NCBI GenBank assembly: GCA_015075175.1
Contig: JABTUV010000008.1
Location: 64,329 to 128,328 of the forward strand
DNA: 64,000 bases
Direction of reading: 5' to 3'
DNA from: a bacterium
GTDB taxonomy: Bacteria > Hinthialibacterota > Hinthialibacteria > H5-UNCL2
The notes beneath the pieces were generated by a model. That model saw nothing but the letters and a program-made list of their open reading frames with translations. It was not told the origin of the DNA and did no database searches. Shown piece after piece: positions 10,508 to 22,033 of the stretch. Both the position numbers and the translations under genes were made by a program. The stretch's first letter is position 1. Each line of letters starts with the position of its first letter.

Positions 10508-11866
10508 TTGGGAGGAGAGTAGCGTTTCAGTTTGTTATAAATACTCTTCTCACTTATCCCCAATCTGCGGGCAGCTTCGGCCTTGTTGTTGTTGCAGAGT
10601 TGCAGGGTCGCGGGATGGCGCGGCGTTCCAGTTCGGCCAAGGGCACGCCGGCCAGTGTTTCACGGGTCGGTTGAACGGGAGAAGCGGGCGGCGGCGCGTC
10701 CAGCGGCAGGTCGTCCAGCTCGACCGTCTCGTCGCGGCAGAAGGCGGTAGCGCGCTCCAGGACGTTTTCAGTTCGCGGACGTTGCCGGGCCAGGATGGGA
10801 GAGCAGGCGCCGCAACGCCGCAGGCGCGATGTGGCAGGGCTTCGTCTTGCGATGTCGCGCGATGCGCGCCAAGAGATGCTCGACCAGCGGCGGGATGTCG
10901 TCAGGACGCTCGCGCAGCGCAGGATGTGCAGCAGCAGGACGTTGATGCGATAAAGAGGTCCTCACGAAAGCTTCTGCCGGCAGAGCTGGGAGAGGTCCTG
11001 ATGGGTGGCGGCGATCACCCGCACGTCGACCTCGATGGGCTTGGTCCCGCCCACGCGCGAGAAGGTGCGCTCCTGAAGGAAGGTCAGGAAGCCCTGGGCT
11101 GCAGGTCCAGCGGCATGTCGCCGACTTCGTCCAGAAGCAGAGTTCCCCCGTCGGCGACTTCGATCAGGCCGACGCGGCGCTCGTGCGCGCCGGTAAAAGC
11201 GCCCTTTTCGTGGCCAGAAACCGACTCGATCAGTTCGCGGGGCAGGGCGACGCAGTTGACGGCGATGAAGGGGCCGCGCGCGCCAGGCCGTCGTAGTGGA
11301 TGAGGCGGGCCAGAGGCCCTTGCAAACTCCGCTTTCGCCGGTGATGAGCACGGTCGAGTCCAGTTGCGCCACGCGCCGCGCGTGCTGAACCAGCGCCAAC
11401 GCGGCCGGAGATCGCCCGATGAAGGCGCTCTGCGGCCGGCTCCCGCCACCGCCTGCCGCAATCGGCGATTCTCGCGCGCCAACTCGTGATGCTGCGGCCT
11501 GCCCCACCAGCGCGATCAGCGCGTCCAGATTGGCGGGCTTGGTGAGATAATCGGACGCGCCCGCCTTCATCGCTTCCACCGCCTTGCCGATGTCACGCGC
11601 CGCGGTCACGATGATGACTTCGGTGTCGGGCTGCCGGCCCTTGATGGCCGCGAGGCACTCCAGCCCCGACATGCCGGGCATGGAGAGATCCACCAGCGCC
11701 GCGACGACCTCCTCGGACAGGCGCTCTAACGCCGCCTCGCCGCTCTCCGCCAACAGCGGCAGGTATCCCGCCTGCCGCAGACTGAAGTCGAACAGCGAAC
11801 GGACCGAGGGATCGTCATCCACGACCAGGATGGACGGCGGCTTGTCGGCCTTGCGACGGCTATCAA
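10508..11866 (-). pseudogene. NtrC-family sigma-54-dependent response regulator, frame-disrupted
   Basis: Last gene of the signalling operon. N-terminal receiver: acidic pocket VDDDPSVR, phosphoacceptor Asp in ALVDLSMPG, conserved Lys in YLTKPAN. AAA+ domain: Walker A in a variant form (GESGVCKG where GESGTGKE is usual), the sigma-54 contact motif GAFTGA, Walker [10 protein letters not shown], and RVIAATHQDL. C-terminal Fis-type helix-turn-helix: GISEKSIYNKLKRY. Several indels break the AAA+ part. The start is uncertain: an AAGGAG site at about 11871-11878 points to a TTG near 11866 or an ATT beside it. The protein would activate sigma-54 promoters after phosphorylation, presumably by the kinases encoded just upstream. 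In this consensus the frame does not stop after the HTH but runs into a hexamer tract. Confidence 0.8.
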
Positions 11867-11878
11867 TTAAGTCTCCTT

Positions 11879-12023
11879 CACGAGCTGTGCTCTTACAATC
11901 TTAATCTTAATCTTAATCTTAATCTTGCTCTTGCTCTTGCTCTTGCTCTTAATCTCAGCCCAATTCATGCGCGCGCCGGCAAAGGATGCCGGCGGTTCGC
12001 CGCAATGGTGGGTGAAACCCACC
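11879..12023. repeat. Hexamer tract and palindromes between kinase and activator genes
   Basis: From 11893 to 11955 the plus strand is CTTAATCTTAATC changing into CTTGCTCTTGCTC, an imperfect hexamer run. It is followed by GCCGGCAAAGGATGCCGGC (about 11981-11999) and GGTGGGTGAAACCCACCC (about 12007-12024). Repeats inside an apparent operon could act as processing or attenuation sites; this is inference. Confidence 0.7.
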
Positions 12024-13877
12024 CTACGGCAGCGTAAACCAGAACGTCGCGCCGCGGTCCGGGTTGTTGAAAACCCCGATCCTCCCTCCGTGCAACTCGA
12101 CCAGCATTTTAGCGATGGAGAGGCCGAGACCGGAGCTCTTTTCGCCGCCCGTCGGTTTGGCCGACAGGCGCGCGTATTTGACAAACACGCGTTCAAGGTC
12201 GGCGGGCGACAGTCCCGGCCCCTCGTCCGCGACTTCCAGGCATACCCCTTGTCCCTCCCGTCGGCTGCGCAGCGTGACGCGCGCTCCGGGTGGACTGAAC
12301 TTGATGGCGTTGCCCAGCAGATTGGCGAGTACCTGCTGGATGCGGTCGGGATCGACGGAGACGTCGGGCAGGCCGTTTTCCAGCTCGCAGAGGACCCGGA
12401 TGTTCTTGGAGCGGGCGTAGCCTTCGTGGGCCAGACGGGCCTGGCGGGCCAGGGCGTTCACGTCGAGACGGACGGCCTGCAGGGTGAGGCGCCCGTCCTG
12501 CAGCGCCTGGAAGTCGATGAAGTCGCGCACGATTTTCCGCATCACCTCGCCGCCTTCGCGGATGGCGGAGAGCATCGAGCGCATCTCGGCGGTCACGGGC
12601 GCGCCAGGGGCGCATTTCATTTTCCAGGACGGTCGCAAACCCAGCACGTTGTTGAGGATTCTTGAGGTCGTGGCTGGCGATGGTGAGAGCTCGTCCTTCA
12701 GGCGGGCCAGCGTCTGGCGCTCGCGCTCCAGCTCCCTTTTCGCGCGTGATGTCGGCGCCGATGGCCAGGAGCGCCCGCCGGCTGTCCGCGCTCATCGTGA
12801 AGCGGAGACGGTGAGAGAGGAAAGGTCTCGCCGCTGTTTCTGCGGCCGGCGATCGCCGGAGAATCCCTCAGGACAGGCCGCCCGTGCAGAAGGATGCGCG
12901 CCGCCTCGGCCTCGGCGAAGAGCGGCTCGACCGGGCCGCCCAAGCGGTCCTGGGCGGAGCATCAAAGGCAGCCTCGGCGGCGCGGTTGAAGCGCGTGATG
13001 CGGCCCGCCTCATCCCAGGCGATGATCATCAACCGCGCGTCGGATCAGGTTCTCGGAGAAGTCCTTCTCAGCCCGCAGCGCCCGCTCCAGCCCCGCGATG
13101 CGCAACTGGGCGGTGATGCGCGCCAAGAGGACCGCGATGTCACGGGCTTGCCGACGTAATCGTTGGCGCCCAGTCGCAGAGGCCTCACGATGTCCTGGCT
13201 GCGATCGCGGGCGGTGACCATGATGACGGGCCGCTCGACCATGTTCCAGCGCCCGCGGAAGCCTCCAGACGGACAGGCCGGACAGGCCAGGGCATCACGT
13301 CCAGGAGCACCAGGTCGAAGTCGCGTTCCTCCAGGCGGGCCAGGGCGGCCGGGCCGTCGGCGGCCGTTTCCACCACGTAGCCCTCCATGCCGATGCGGCG
13401 CGACAGGAAGTCGCGGGACAGATCGTCGTCCTCAACCAGGAGCAGGGTCGGGCGGGCGATCTCCGGCTCGGCCGGCTCCGGCGGTGCAGGTGAGAGCGGA
13501 GTTGGATGAGCGGCCCGGCCCAGGTGCGCCTCGATTTTGGCCAGCAGCCTCGCCACGTCCACCGGCTTGGTGTCGTAGTCGTCGCAGCCGGCGGCCAGGC
13601 ATCGTTCGCGGTCGCCCGGCATGGCGTGCGCCGTGAGCGCCACCAGCGGCACGCGGCGGGCGCCGGCCTCGGCCCTCAATTGCGCCGCCAGCTCCCAGCC
13701 GTCCATGCCCGGCAGGCTCATGTCCAAGAGGATGAGGTCGGGCCGGTCCTGGCGGGCGCGAAGAAGACCGGACGGGCCGTCTTCGGCCAGGAGCACTTCA
13801 TGCCCCTCCAGTTCGAGGCGGCGCGAGAGCATGTCGCGATTGGTTTCGTTGTCCTCGATGTACAGGATTTTAGCCAT
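12024..13877 (-). pseudogene. REC-REC-PAS hybrid histidine kinase, frame-disrupted
   Basis: Second gene of the operon, about 618 residues over several frames. Start ATG at 13877 overlaps the end of the upstream kinase (ATGGCTAA, 8 nt), implying translational coupling. Two receivers come first: residues ~1-120 (YIEDNETNRDM, LLDMSLPGMDGW, TKPVDV) and ~135-255 (LVEDDDLSRDFL, LVLLDVMPW, GANDYVGKPV). A short linker, a PAS domain (GWDEAGRITRFNRAAEAAF), a HisKA helix with HDLKNP and an ATPase domain with NLLGNAIKFS, DEGPGLS and SGLGLSIAKM follow. No transmembrane segment is visible, so it should be cytosolic. Its receivers-first order suggests a middle step in a phosphorelay: it could take phosphate or be tuned by the membrane kinase and act on the downstream NtrC-type protein. 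At least four indels are needed. Confidence 0.8.
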
Positions 13878-16800
13878 GCGGGCCGCCTCCGGGCGCGCGC
13901 GCCAGCACGTGCCGGACTTCGGCGACCAGCGCCTGGCGGCCGCCCGCGCCTTTTTGCAGGATGGCCTCGACCGAACCGCGCAGCCGTTCGCGCTCCTCCC
14001 GCGACAGGTCCTTGGCGGTGAGCACGATCACGGGAATGGTCTCGGCGTCGGGGCGCTCGCGCAAGGCGGCGGCGAACTGGAAGCCGTCCATTTCCGGCAT
14101 CAGGAGGTCCAGGACGATGGCGTCGGGGCGGACCGCGTCCAGCCGCTCCAGGGCCACGCCGCCGTGCTCGGCCTCGAAGGTGACGAAACCGGCCTCGCGC
14201 AATGCCGCCGAAAGCGAGCGGCGCGTGGGTTCGTCATCCTCGACGACCAGGATGCGGCGGCCCGCGGACGGCGGAAGATGCCGGCGCAGGGCGGCGATGA
14301 GATGTTCGCGCGGGATGGGCTTGGTGAGATAGTCGGCGGCGCCCAGCGCCAGCCCCATGCGCCGCTGGTCCACCATGGTCGCCAGGACTACCGGGATGTC
14401 CGCCAATCCGGGATCGCGCTTGAGCCGCCGCAGGACGCTCCAGCCGTCCATGCGCGGCATGATCACGTCCAAGACGATGGCGGCGGGATGCAGGGTGCGG
14501 GCCAGGGCCAGCCCTTCCTCGCCGCCGGCGGCCGCGACGGGATACAGGCCCGCCTCCGTGAGCGTGCGGCACAAGAGGTCCCGCGCCGCCGGCTCGTCGT
14601 CGATCACCAGGATGGTCGCCGTTCCGCCGGCGTCGGTGTCGGCGGGCGCAGCAGGCCGCGCAAGTACGGAATCGGGCGCGGCAGGCTGGGCCACCACGCC
14701 GTCAGGGGGCGGCGGGCAGCGCCGCCACCACCGTGCCCTCCTCGGCGGCCGCCGGCAGCCAGAGGGTGAAGCAGGTTCCCGCCTGCGGCGCGCTCTCCGC
14801 CGACAGCCGCCCACCCATCGACTCGCACAGTCGCTTGGCGATCGACAGTCCCAACCCCGTTCCGCCGTACTTGCGGGTGGTCGAGCCGTCCGCCTGTACG
14901 AACGGCTCGAAGACGCGCGCCAGCTCCTCCGGCGTCATGCCGATGCCGGTGTCGCGCACCTGCACCAGCACGCCGGGCCGCCCGTCGCAAAGCGATCGGC
15001 GCGCGTGGAGAGTGATCACACCCGCCTCGGTGAACTTGCAGGCGTTGCCCAGAAGATTGAGGAGAATCTGCCGTAAGCGCGTGGGATCGGCGTAAATCTC
15101 GCCCGGCTGGTCGGGGACATCCAGCTGGAAGCGATTGGCGTTGCGGGCCGCCAGGGGTTCGACGGTCGCCGCAACGTCGGAGAGGAGGGTCGCCAGGGAG
15201 AATATTTCCGGCGACAACTCCAGCCGTCCCGCCTCCACCTTGGAAAGGTCAAGAATATCGTTGATGAGGCGCAGGAGATGCTCGCCGGAGGCGTGGATGC
15301 GGGCCAGGTCGGGGATGAACTCCTCCAGGCCCTTCCTGCGGGCCAAGAGTTGCAGCATCTCGCTGTAGCCCATGACGGAATTGAGGGGGGTGCGGAGTTC
15401 GTGGCTCATGTTGGCCAAAAAGCGGCTTTTTTCGCGGCTGGCGGCCTCGGCGGCCTCCTTGGCGGCGCGCAGGGCCTCCTCGGCCTCCTTGCGGCGGGTG
15501 ATGTCGGTGGCCACGCCGAGAAATCCGGTAATCTCGCCCGCCGCGTCGCGCAGCGCGGTGACGACCAAGTTGACGGTCAGCCGGCTGCCGTCCCTGCGCA
15601 CGTAGGTCCACTCGCGTTCCTCGTGGCCGCCGCGGCGCGCGCGCTCCACGAACGCGGCGAACCAGTCGATGGGATAACCGAACTCCTCGGACAGCCGCCG
15701 TCCGTGTTCGGCGACCTCCTCCGGATCCTGAATCACCTCGGGCGTCGTTTTGCCGATCATCTCCGCGGCGCGCCAGCCCAGCATCCGCTCGGCGCCGGCG
15801 TTGAAGACGGTGATCAGGCCGCGCGTGTCGGTGGCGATGATGGAGACCTCGGTGGCCGCCGCCAACACGCCGTAGAAGCTGCTGTTGGCTTCGTAGAGCG
15901 CCTCCTCGGCGCGCACCCGCTCGGTGATGTCGTTCTGCACCCCACGTAATGGGTGAGACGGCCCTCGGCGTCGCGGATGGGGAGAGATGCAGGTCGTTCC
16001 AAAGAGGCGTCCGTCGGCGCGATAGTTGCGCAGCGTGACGCGGCAGTCGCGCCCTTCGAGAGCGCCCGCCGCACAAACGTCAATGCCGGTTGGTCGCGGT
16101 CCTCGCCTTGGAGAAAGCGGCAGTTGCGACCCAGCACGTCGGCTTTCGCGTAGCCGGTGATGGCTTCGAAGGCGGGATTGACGTCGAGAATGGGCAGGTC
16201 GGGGCGGCGGGCGTCGCAGATGACGATGCCGTTGGCGGCGGCGGCGATGGCGCGGTCGCGCAGGGAGAGGACCTCGGCGATGCGGCGCCGCTCGGCGACT
16301 TCGGCGGCCAGGCTGGCGGTGCGTTCGGCGACCAAGCGCTCGACGCGCTGGGAGCGGCCGACCAGGTTGGCCAGGAAGGCGGCGAGGAGGAGGGTAAGGG
16401 CGCAGCCGACCGCCAAGCCGGCCTCGGGGCCGCGGCCGCGCCGCGCCGCCACGAAGCCCCGCGTGGCCGTCGCCGCCAGCCGCCAGCGCCGCTCCGCCAG
16501 CGTGAACTCGGTCTCGGTGGCCACCTCCGGCACGACCTCCTGCCCCGTTTCCAGCGGTTGGCAATAGATCAGCCGCGCGGGCGTTTCCGTGGCGTCCCAC
16601 AGTTCCAGGCGCAGCCCGCCGCGCGAGAAGCGCGCCAGCGCCCCCTCCACTGCCGCCGGTATGCCCGCTACCATGACCACCATCCCGGCGAGATGCTCCC
16701 GTCGCCACGCCGTGGTCCGCACCGCCTCGGGCGTCTCCGGCTCGTCATAGACGGCCAGGTAGACCAACATGCCGGTCGTGCGGTGGGTGCGTTGAACGAG

Positions 16801-17379
16801 CGTGATCGGCTCGGAGGCGACCGGCCGTCCCGTGTCGCGGGCGCGTTCCAGGGCGGCCTTGCGGCGCGGTTCCGAGGTCGGGTCGAAACCCATCACGTTT
16901 TCATTGCCCTGGAAGGGTTCGACGTACCAGACGGGGAAGTACTCCTCGCGGGTCGCGGCGGGGACCAGTTCGCCGGAGGGCGCCAGGTCGCGGATCATAT
17001 AGTCGGGAAAGCCTTCGGCGCGGGTCGCCGCCTCGTGGGCGGCGCGCCGGTCGGTGGAGAGGCGCGGCTCCCACTCCAACGCGCGGATGCTGGGACGACG
17101 CGCCAGCGTGTCGGCCACGAAGGCGCGGAATTCCGCCCGTTCCACCCGCTCGGAGGCGGCGTAGAAGGCGGAGAGCGCCGAGAGCGCCGCCAAGTCTTCG
17201 CTGAACTCGCGTTGCACCGCCAACATGCGGTCGCGCGCGCCCAGGTCGAACTCGGCCTGCACCGTCCGCTGCGCGTGCTACCGCAGCGCCTGGTACACAA
17301 GCAGCGTACATCCGCCGCCCAACAGCAGCACCACCAGCGCCGCCGTCACGCTCCGGGGCATCCCTCCATCCCTTCCCAT
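13870..17379 (-). CDS. Membrane CHASE-LOV-PAS hybrid histidine kinase with two C-terminal receivers, frame-disrupted
   Basis: First gene of the signalling operon, about 1165 residues. Order: TM1 (SVTAALVVLLLGGGCTLLVY), periplasmic CHASE sensor (FVADTLARRPSIRALEWEPR, EYFPVWYVEPF), TM2 (GLAVGCALTLLLAAFLANLVG), a LOV-type PAS with the flavin-cysteine motif GRNCRFLQ and the later NYRADG motif, a second PAS (SIIATDTRGLITVFNAGAER), HisKA with SHELRTPLN, ATPase with NLLGNACKFT, DTGIGM and GGTGLGLS, then two receivers (LVIDDEP / LDVIMPRMDGW and VVEDDEP / LDLLMPEMDGF). Breaks: an in-frame TAG at 17280-17278 after TM1, indels inside the LOV region near 15950-16080, and one at a G run near 14706 that splits off the receivers. 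Start taken at 17379; 17361 is possible. Inferred to sense an extracellular ligand and blue light together. Confidence 0.82.
17278..17280 (-). other. In-frame amber codon in the CHASE-LOV kinase
   Basis: The TM1 segment (..LLVYQALR) and the CHASE segment (HAQRTVQAEFDLGARD..) are in the same frame, separated only by TAG. A single base change would restore CAG, GAG or TGG. Restart at the GTG at 17262 would give a kinase without its first membrane helix. Confidence 0.7.
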
Positions 17380-17499
17380 GCCAGGCGGCATGGTCGCGCT
17401 TTTCGGTGCGGTCCACCACAAGACGCAACCGGACCGGCGGTCCTGTCCGCAATAATGTGAATTTATCACTCTCGTCCTGCGCTGACAAGGCGAGTGGAA

Positions 17500-17632
17500 G
17501 GCGCGAGGCGCCCCTCACCTGACCCTCTCCCCGAGGGAGGAGGTTCCACCTCTCCTCGAGGAGAGGGCACTTCACCTCCCTGAGGGAGAGGTCGGCGCAG
17601 GCGCCGGGTGAGGAGCGAGCGCGGAGCTCGCC
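17500..17632. repeat. CCTCTCCC/GGGAGAGG palindromic repeat cluster
   Basis: Stacked copies of the CCCTCACC..CCCTCTCCC / GGGAGAGG..GGTGAGG family between the divergent kinase and thiC genes. The same family occurs at 28667-28727 and 62955-63015. Confidence 0.7.
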
Positions 17633-17662
17633 TTGACTCTGCTTGTCTCAAGTCGTTAGAAT
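17633..17662 (+). promoter_or_regulatory. Putative sigma-70 promoter of thiC
   Basis: TTGACT at 17633-17638, 18-nt spacer, TAGAAT at 17657-17662, placing transcription start about 55 nt before the thiC ATG. No thi-box (TPP riboswitch) consensus is seen in the short leader. Confidence 0.55.
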
Positions 17663-17723
17663 GACGGATACAACCGGAGCCTCCGCAGGCGCCGGGGATG
17701 ATCGAGGATTGCGAGGCAAGTTG

Positions 17724-19552
<1,829 letters not shown>

Positions 19553-19554
<2 letters not shown>

Positions 19555-19630
19555 GGTGCGCACGGCGCACCGCCTGACGGCGTCCGCTTGGCGAAGTTTG
19601 TATTCCCGAGTACAGGCTTCAGCCTGCAGA
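19553..19630. repeat. GTAGGGTGCGCAC and GAGTACAGGCTTCAGCCTGC repeats
   Basis: A GTAGGGTGCGCACGGCGCACCGC palindrome directly after the thiC stop, then a GAGTACAGGCTTCAGCCTGC palindrome at 19610-19629. An upstream in-frame ATG of the sulfatase frame lies in this repeat DNA and is not credible as a start. Confidence 0.75.
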
Positions 19631-19680
19631 TGCCAACGGAAGTTTGTACTCCGCAAATGCGCGGACTTCGGGAGGTATTC

Positions 19681-21099
19681 ATGGCCGGGCCGTGTCACAA
19701 CGCCGTACCGCGCCGTCAATTCCTGCAGGACGCCGCCGCCGGTGTCGCGGGACTCTCGCTGCTCGGCCTCGGCTGCGAAGGGCAGCGTCGCGCGCAGGTG
19801 GGCGCGGGGGCCAGGCCCTGCAACCTGCTCTTTATCTTCGCCGATCAGATGCACGGCTTCGCCCTCGGGTGCATGAATCATCCCGACGTGCTGACGCCGC
19901 ATCTGGATCAGTTGGCGGCGAGCGGGACGCTGTTTCGCAATTGCTACAGCGCCGCGCCCGTGTGCACGCCGTTCCGCGCCAACCTCTTCACCGGCCGCTA
20001 CGGCTCGCAGACGGGCGTGTTGCGCAACAACCAGCGCATTCCCGAAGGCGCGCGCACGCTGGCCGCGGCCCTCAATGACGGAGGTTACACCACCAGCTAC
20101 GTCGGCAAATGGCACCTGGGCGCGACCGGCAACGTGGCGGTCCCGGCGCACCTTCGCGGCGACTTCCAGCATTTCATCGGCTACCAGGCGTACAACGACT
20201 ATGAGAAAAATGTGATCTTCTTTGACGAGGACATGGCCCCGCGCCAATTCCCGCGTCATCGCACGGACGCGACGGGGGACGTGGCCATCGAGCGGCTCGA
20301 GGCGATCGCGGACCGGCGGTTCGCGCTGTTCGTGTCGTTTCAGAGCCCGCACTACCCGGAGCAGCCGTCGCCGCGGTTTCTCGACCTCTATCGCGATCTG
20401 AGGCCGACGCGTCGACCCAACTGCCAGGAGATCGACCCCTACATCGGCACGCAGGAGCCTCCCAGCCGGCGCGAGACCGACCCGGTCTACCGGATTTACG
20501 GCAACAACCTGGATGAATACCTGCGCCGTTATTACGCGCTGGTGACGCAGTTGGATGACAACGTTGGCAGAATCCTGGATCGGCTGCGCCAGCTCGGACG
20601 TGAGGACGACACGGTCGTCATCTTCACGTCGGACCATGGCGATATGCAGGGCAGCCACGGTCTCAAGAACAAGAACCGCTACTACGAGGAGTCGGTGCGC
20701 ATTCCGTGCATCGTGCGCGATCCGCGCGGCAAGCGCGGCGACGCGCGTGAGGAACTCGTTTCGTCCGTCGATTTCTTTCCGTCGGTGCTCGATTACGCGG
20801 GTCTGGCGCCGGAACCGACCGCCGAGGGCAGGAGTGTGCTTCCGTTGACGCGCGGTCGCGGAAGTGATTGGGAGGACGTGGTCATCTCGGAGAGTTGCGG
20901 CGCGGCGGGCGGCGATTGGCTCATGGTACGCATGGGGAGATACAAGCTGGTCGCGGACCGGCGACTGCAGCCGGTCGTGCTATTTGATTTGGAAAGGGAC
21001 CCCTACGAAATGCGGGACGTGTTGGCGCAGGAGGGCCGGCGCGCCGCGTCGCTGCGGCAGCGGCTGGTCGCCTGGCACGAGCACGTGACACGCGGATGA
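19681..21099 (+). CDS. Tat-exported lipoprotein sulfatase (Cys-type, S1 family)
   Basis: Arylsulfatase/choline-sulfatase-like enzyme that hydrolyses sulfate esters. ATG at 19681 follows GGGAGG and opens a Tat signal (RRQFLQDAAAGVAGLSLLGLGC) with a lipobox Cys, predicting a membrane-anchored periplasmic or surface protein. Metal ligands LLFIFADQMHG near residue 50; the formylglycine motif CTPFRANLFTGRYGSQTG carries the modified Cys; GKWHLG and FTSDHGDMQGSHG follow as in the family. At 472 residues it is complete. Because the residue is Cys rather than Ser, it needs oxidation to formylglycine; the anaerobic sulfatase maturase at 27339-28574, which accepts Cys and Ser substrates in known members, is the likely partner. 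The substrate cannot be read from sequence, but the GH109 pair nearby points to a sulfated amino-sugar glycan. Confidence 0.9.
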   Translation: MAGPCHNAVPRRQFLQDAAAGVAGLSLLGLGCEGQRRAQVGAGARPCNLLFIFADQMHGFALGCMNHPDVLTPHLDQLAASGTLFRNCYSAAPVCTPFRANLFTGRYGSQTGVLRNNQRIPEGARTLAAALNDGGYTTSYVGKWHLGATGNVAVPAHLRGDFQHFIGYQAYNDYEKNVIFFDEDMAPRQFPRHRTDATGDVAIERLEAIADRRFALFVSFQSPHYPEQPSPRFLDLYRDLRPTRRPNCQEIDPYIGTQEPPSRRETDPVYRIYGNNLDEYLRRYYALVTQLDDNVGRILDRLRQLGREDDTVVIFTSDHGDMQGSHGLKNKNRYYEESVRIPCIVRDPRGKRGDAREELVSSVDFFPSVLDYAGLAPEPTAEGRSVLPLTRGRGSDWEDVVISESCGAAGGDWLMVRMGRYKLVADRRLQPVVLFDLERDPYEMRDVLAQEGRRAASLRQRLVAWHEHVTRG

Positions 21100-21163
21100 T
21101 GAGGGGTTCCGGAGTACGGGCTTCAGTGGTGGGAGTGTGCCCCGTCGGTGCGCGGTGCGCACC
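21100..21163. repeat. Palindromic repeats between convergent genes
   Basis: A degenerate GAGTACGGGCTTCAG copy and a GGTGCGCGGTGCGCACCCTAC palindrome (about 21148-21168) lie between the sulfatase and the convergent PHP gene, running into the end of the latter. Confidence 0.65.
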
Positions 21164-22033
21164 CTACAGCGGCGCCTTCCGCTTCACCAGTTTTCCGCGC
21201 TCGCGCGCAAGGTAGGTGATCTCTCGGATGCCGTGGTCCAGGAGGTACTGCCGCGCCTGGTTCATGCCCGCGCCCACGTCGCTGGGTCCGTGGCTGTCGT
21301 CGCCGAAGCAGACGGGCAGGTTCATTTCGCGCGCGCGGTCGAGCATCCACGGCGCCAGGTAGGGCCGTCCCAGGCCTTTGCGATAGCCCGCCGTGTTCAG
21401 CTCGAGAATGGCGCCGTGCGCCGCGACCGCTGCCAGCGCCCGCTCCGCCGCGGCGCGAATCTTCGCCGAATCCACCGACGCCTCGTCCGGCGCATTCTTG
21501 CGGATGAGGTCAAAGTGCGCGACGACCTCCGGTCGCATCTCCTCGATCATGGCCGCGACGGCGTCATAGTAACGCACCGCCAGCGGCTCGACTCCTCCGC
21601 AGTGCGTGACGGCCCGATTGAACTCAGACAACGCGCCGTCGATAAGAATCTCGTCCACGTAATGCACCGAGCCGACCATGTATTGGAAATGGTACATGTG
21701 GCGCAGGCTGCTCATCAGCTTGGCGTACTCGCGGGCGGGCACGACTTCGATTTCAAACCCGCAGAGGATGGTCAACCGGTCGGCGAACTCCTGCGCCAGG
21801 GCGGCCGCTTCGCGCGCATAGGCGTGGAAGTTGTCCGCCAGCGTCTTGGTAGTCCAACCCAGCTCGAGCTCTTCGGGATAGAGAAAGCGGGCCTCGCTTC
21901 TGGGGGCGTGTTCCGTCACGCCATAAGTATGATAGCCCGCCGCCCGCGGCGGCGGCTTGAGCACTTCCGCAGCGTGCCAGGGGCCGGCATGGGCGCAGAA
22001 CTGGCCTGAGTGGCCGCCGTGCAGCGAGACCAT
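21164..22033 (-). CDS. PHP-family histidinol-phosphatase
   Basis: Metal-dependent phosphatase of the PHP superfamily, HisJ-type, for the penultimate step of histidine synthesis. The N-terminal metal motif is SLHGGHSGQFCAHA, followed by GYHTYGVTEHAPRS (second His motif), ILCGFEIEVVPAREY, MVGSVHYVDEI, VVAHFDLIRKNAP, ILELNTAGYRKGL and the terminal FGDDSHGPSDVG. All six metal-binding clusters appear present. Start at ATG 22033 (a TTG codon precedes it); no strong ribosome site is visible. At 289 residues it matches the family. No other his genes are in the window. Some members of this family hydrolyse other sugar or amino phosphates. Confidence 0.85.
   Translation of the reverse strand: MVSLHGGHSGQFCAHAGPWHAAEVLKPPPRAAGYHTYGVTEHAPRSEARFLYPEELELGWTTKTLADNFHAYAREAAALAQEFADRLTILCGFEIEVVPAREYAKLMSSLRHMYHFQYMVGSVHYVDEILIDGALSEFNRAVTHCGGVEPLAVRYYDAVAAMIEEMRPEVVAHFDLIRKNAPDEASVDSAKIRAAAERALAAVAAHGAILELNTAGYRKGLGRPYLAPWMLDRAREMNLPVCFGDDSHGPSDVGAGMNQARQYLLDHGIREITYLARERGKLVKRKAPL

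Noticed and set aside
17639-17723. TPP riboswitch upstream of thiC
   Set aside because: The leader is only about 55 nt after the predicted start and lacks the thi-box CTGAGA and its partner helices.
19588-19680. Upstream ATG as start of the sulfatase
   Set aside because: Those codons translate a GGCTTCAGCCTG repeat; the ATG at 19681 has a ribosome site and begins the Tat signal.
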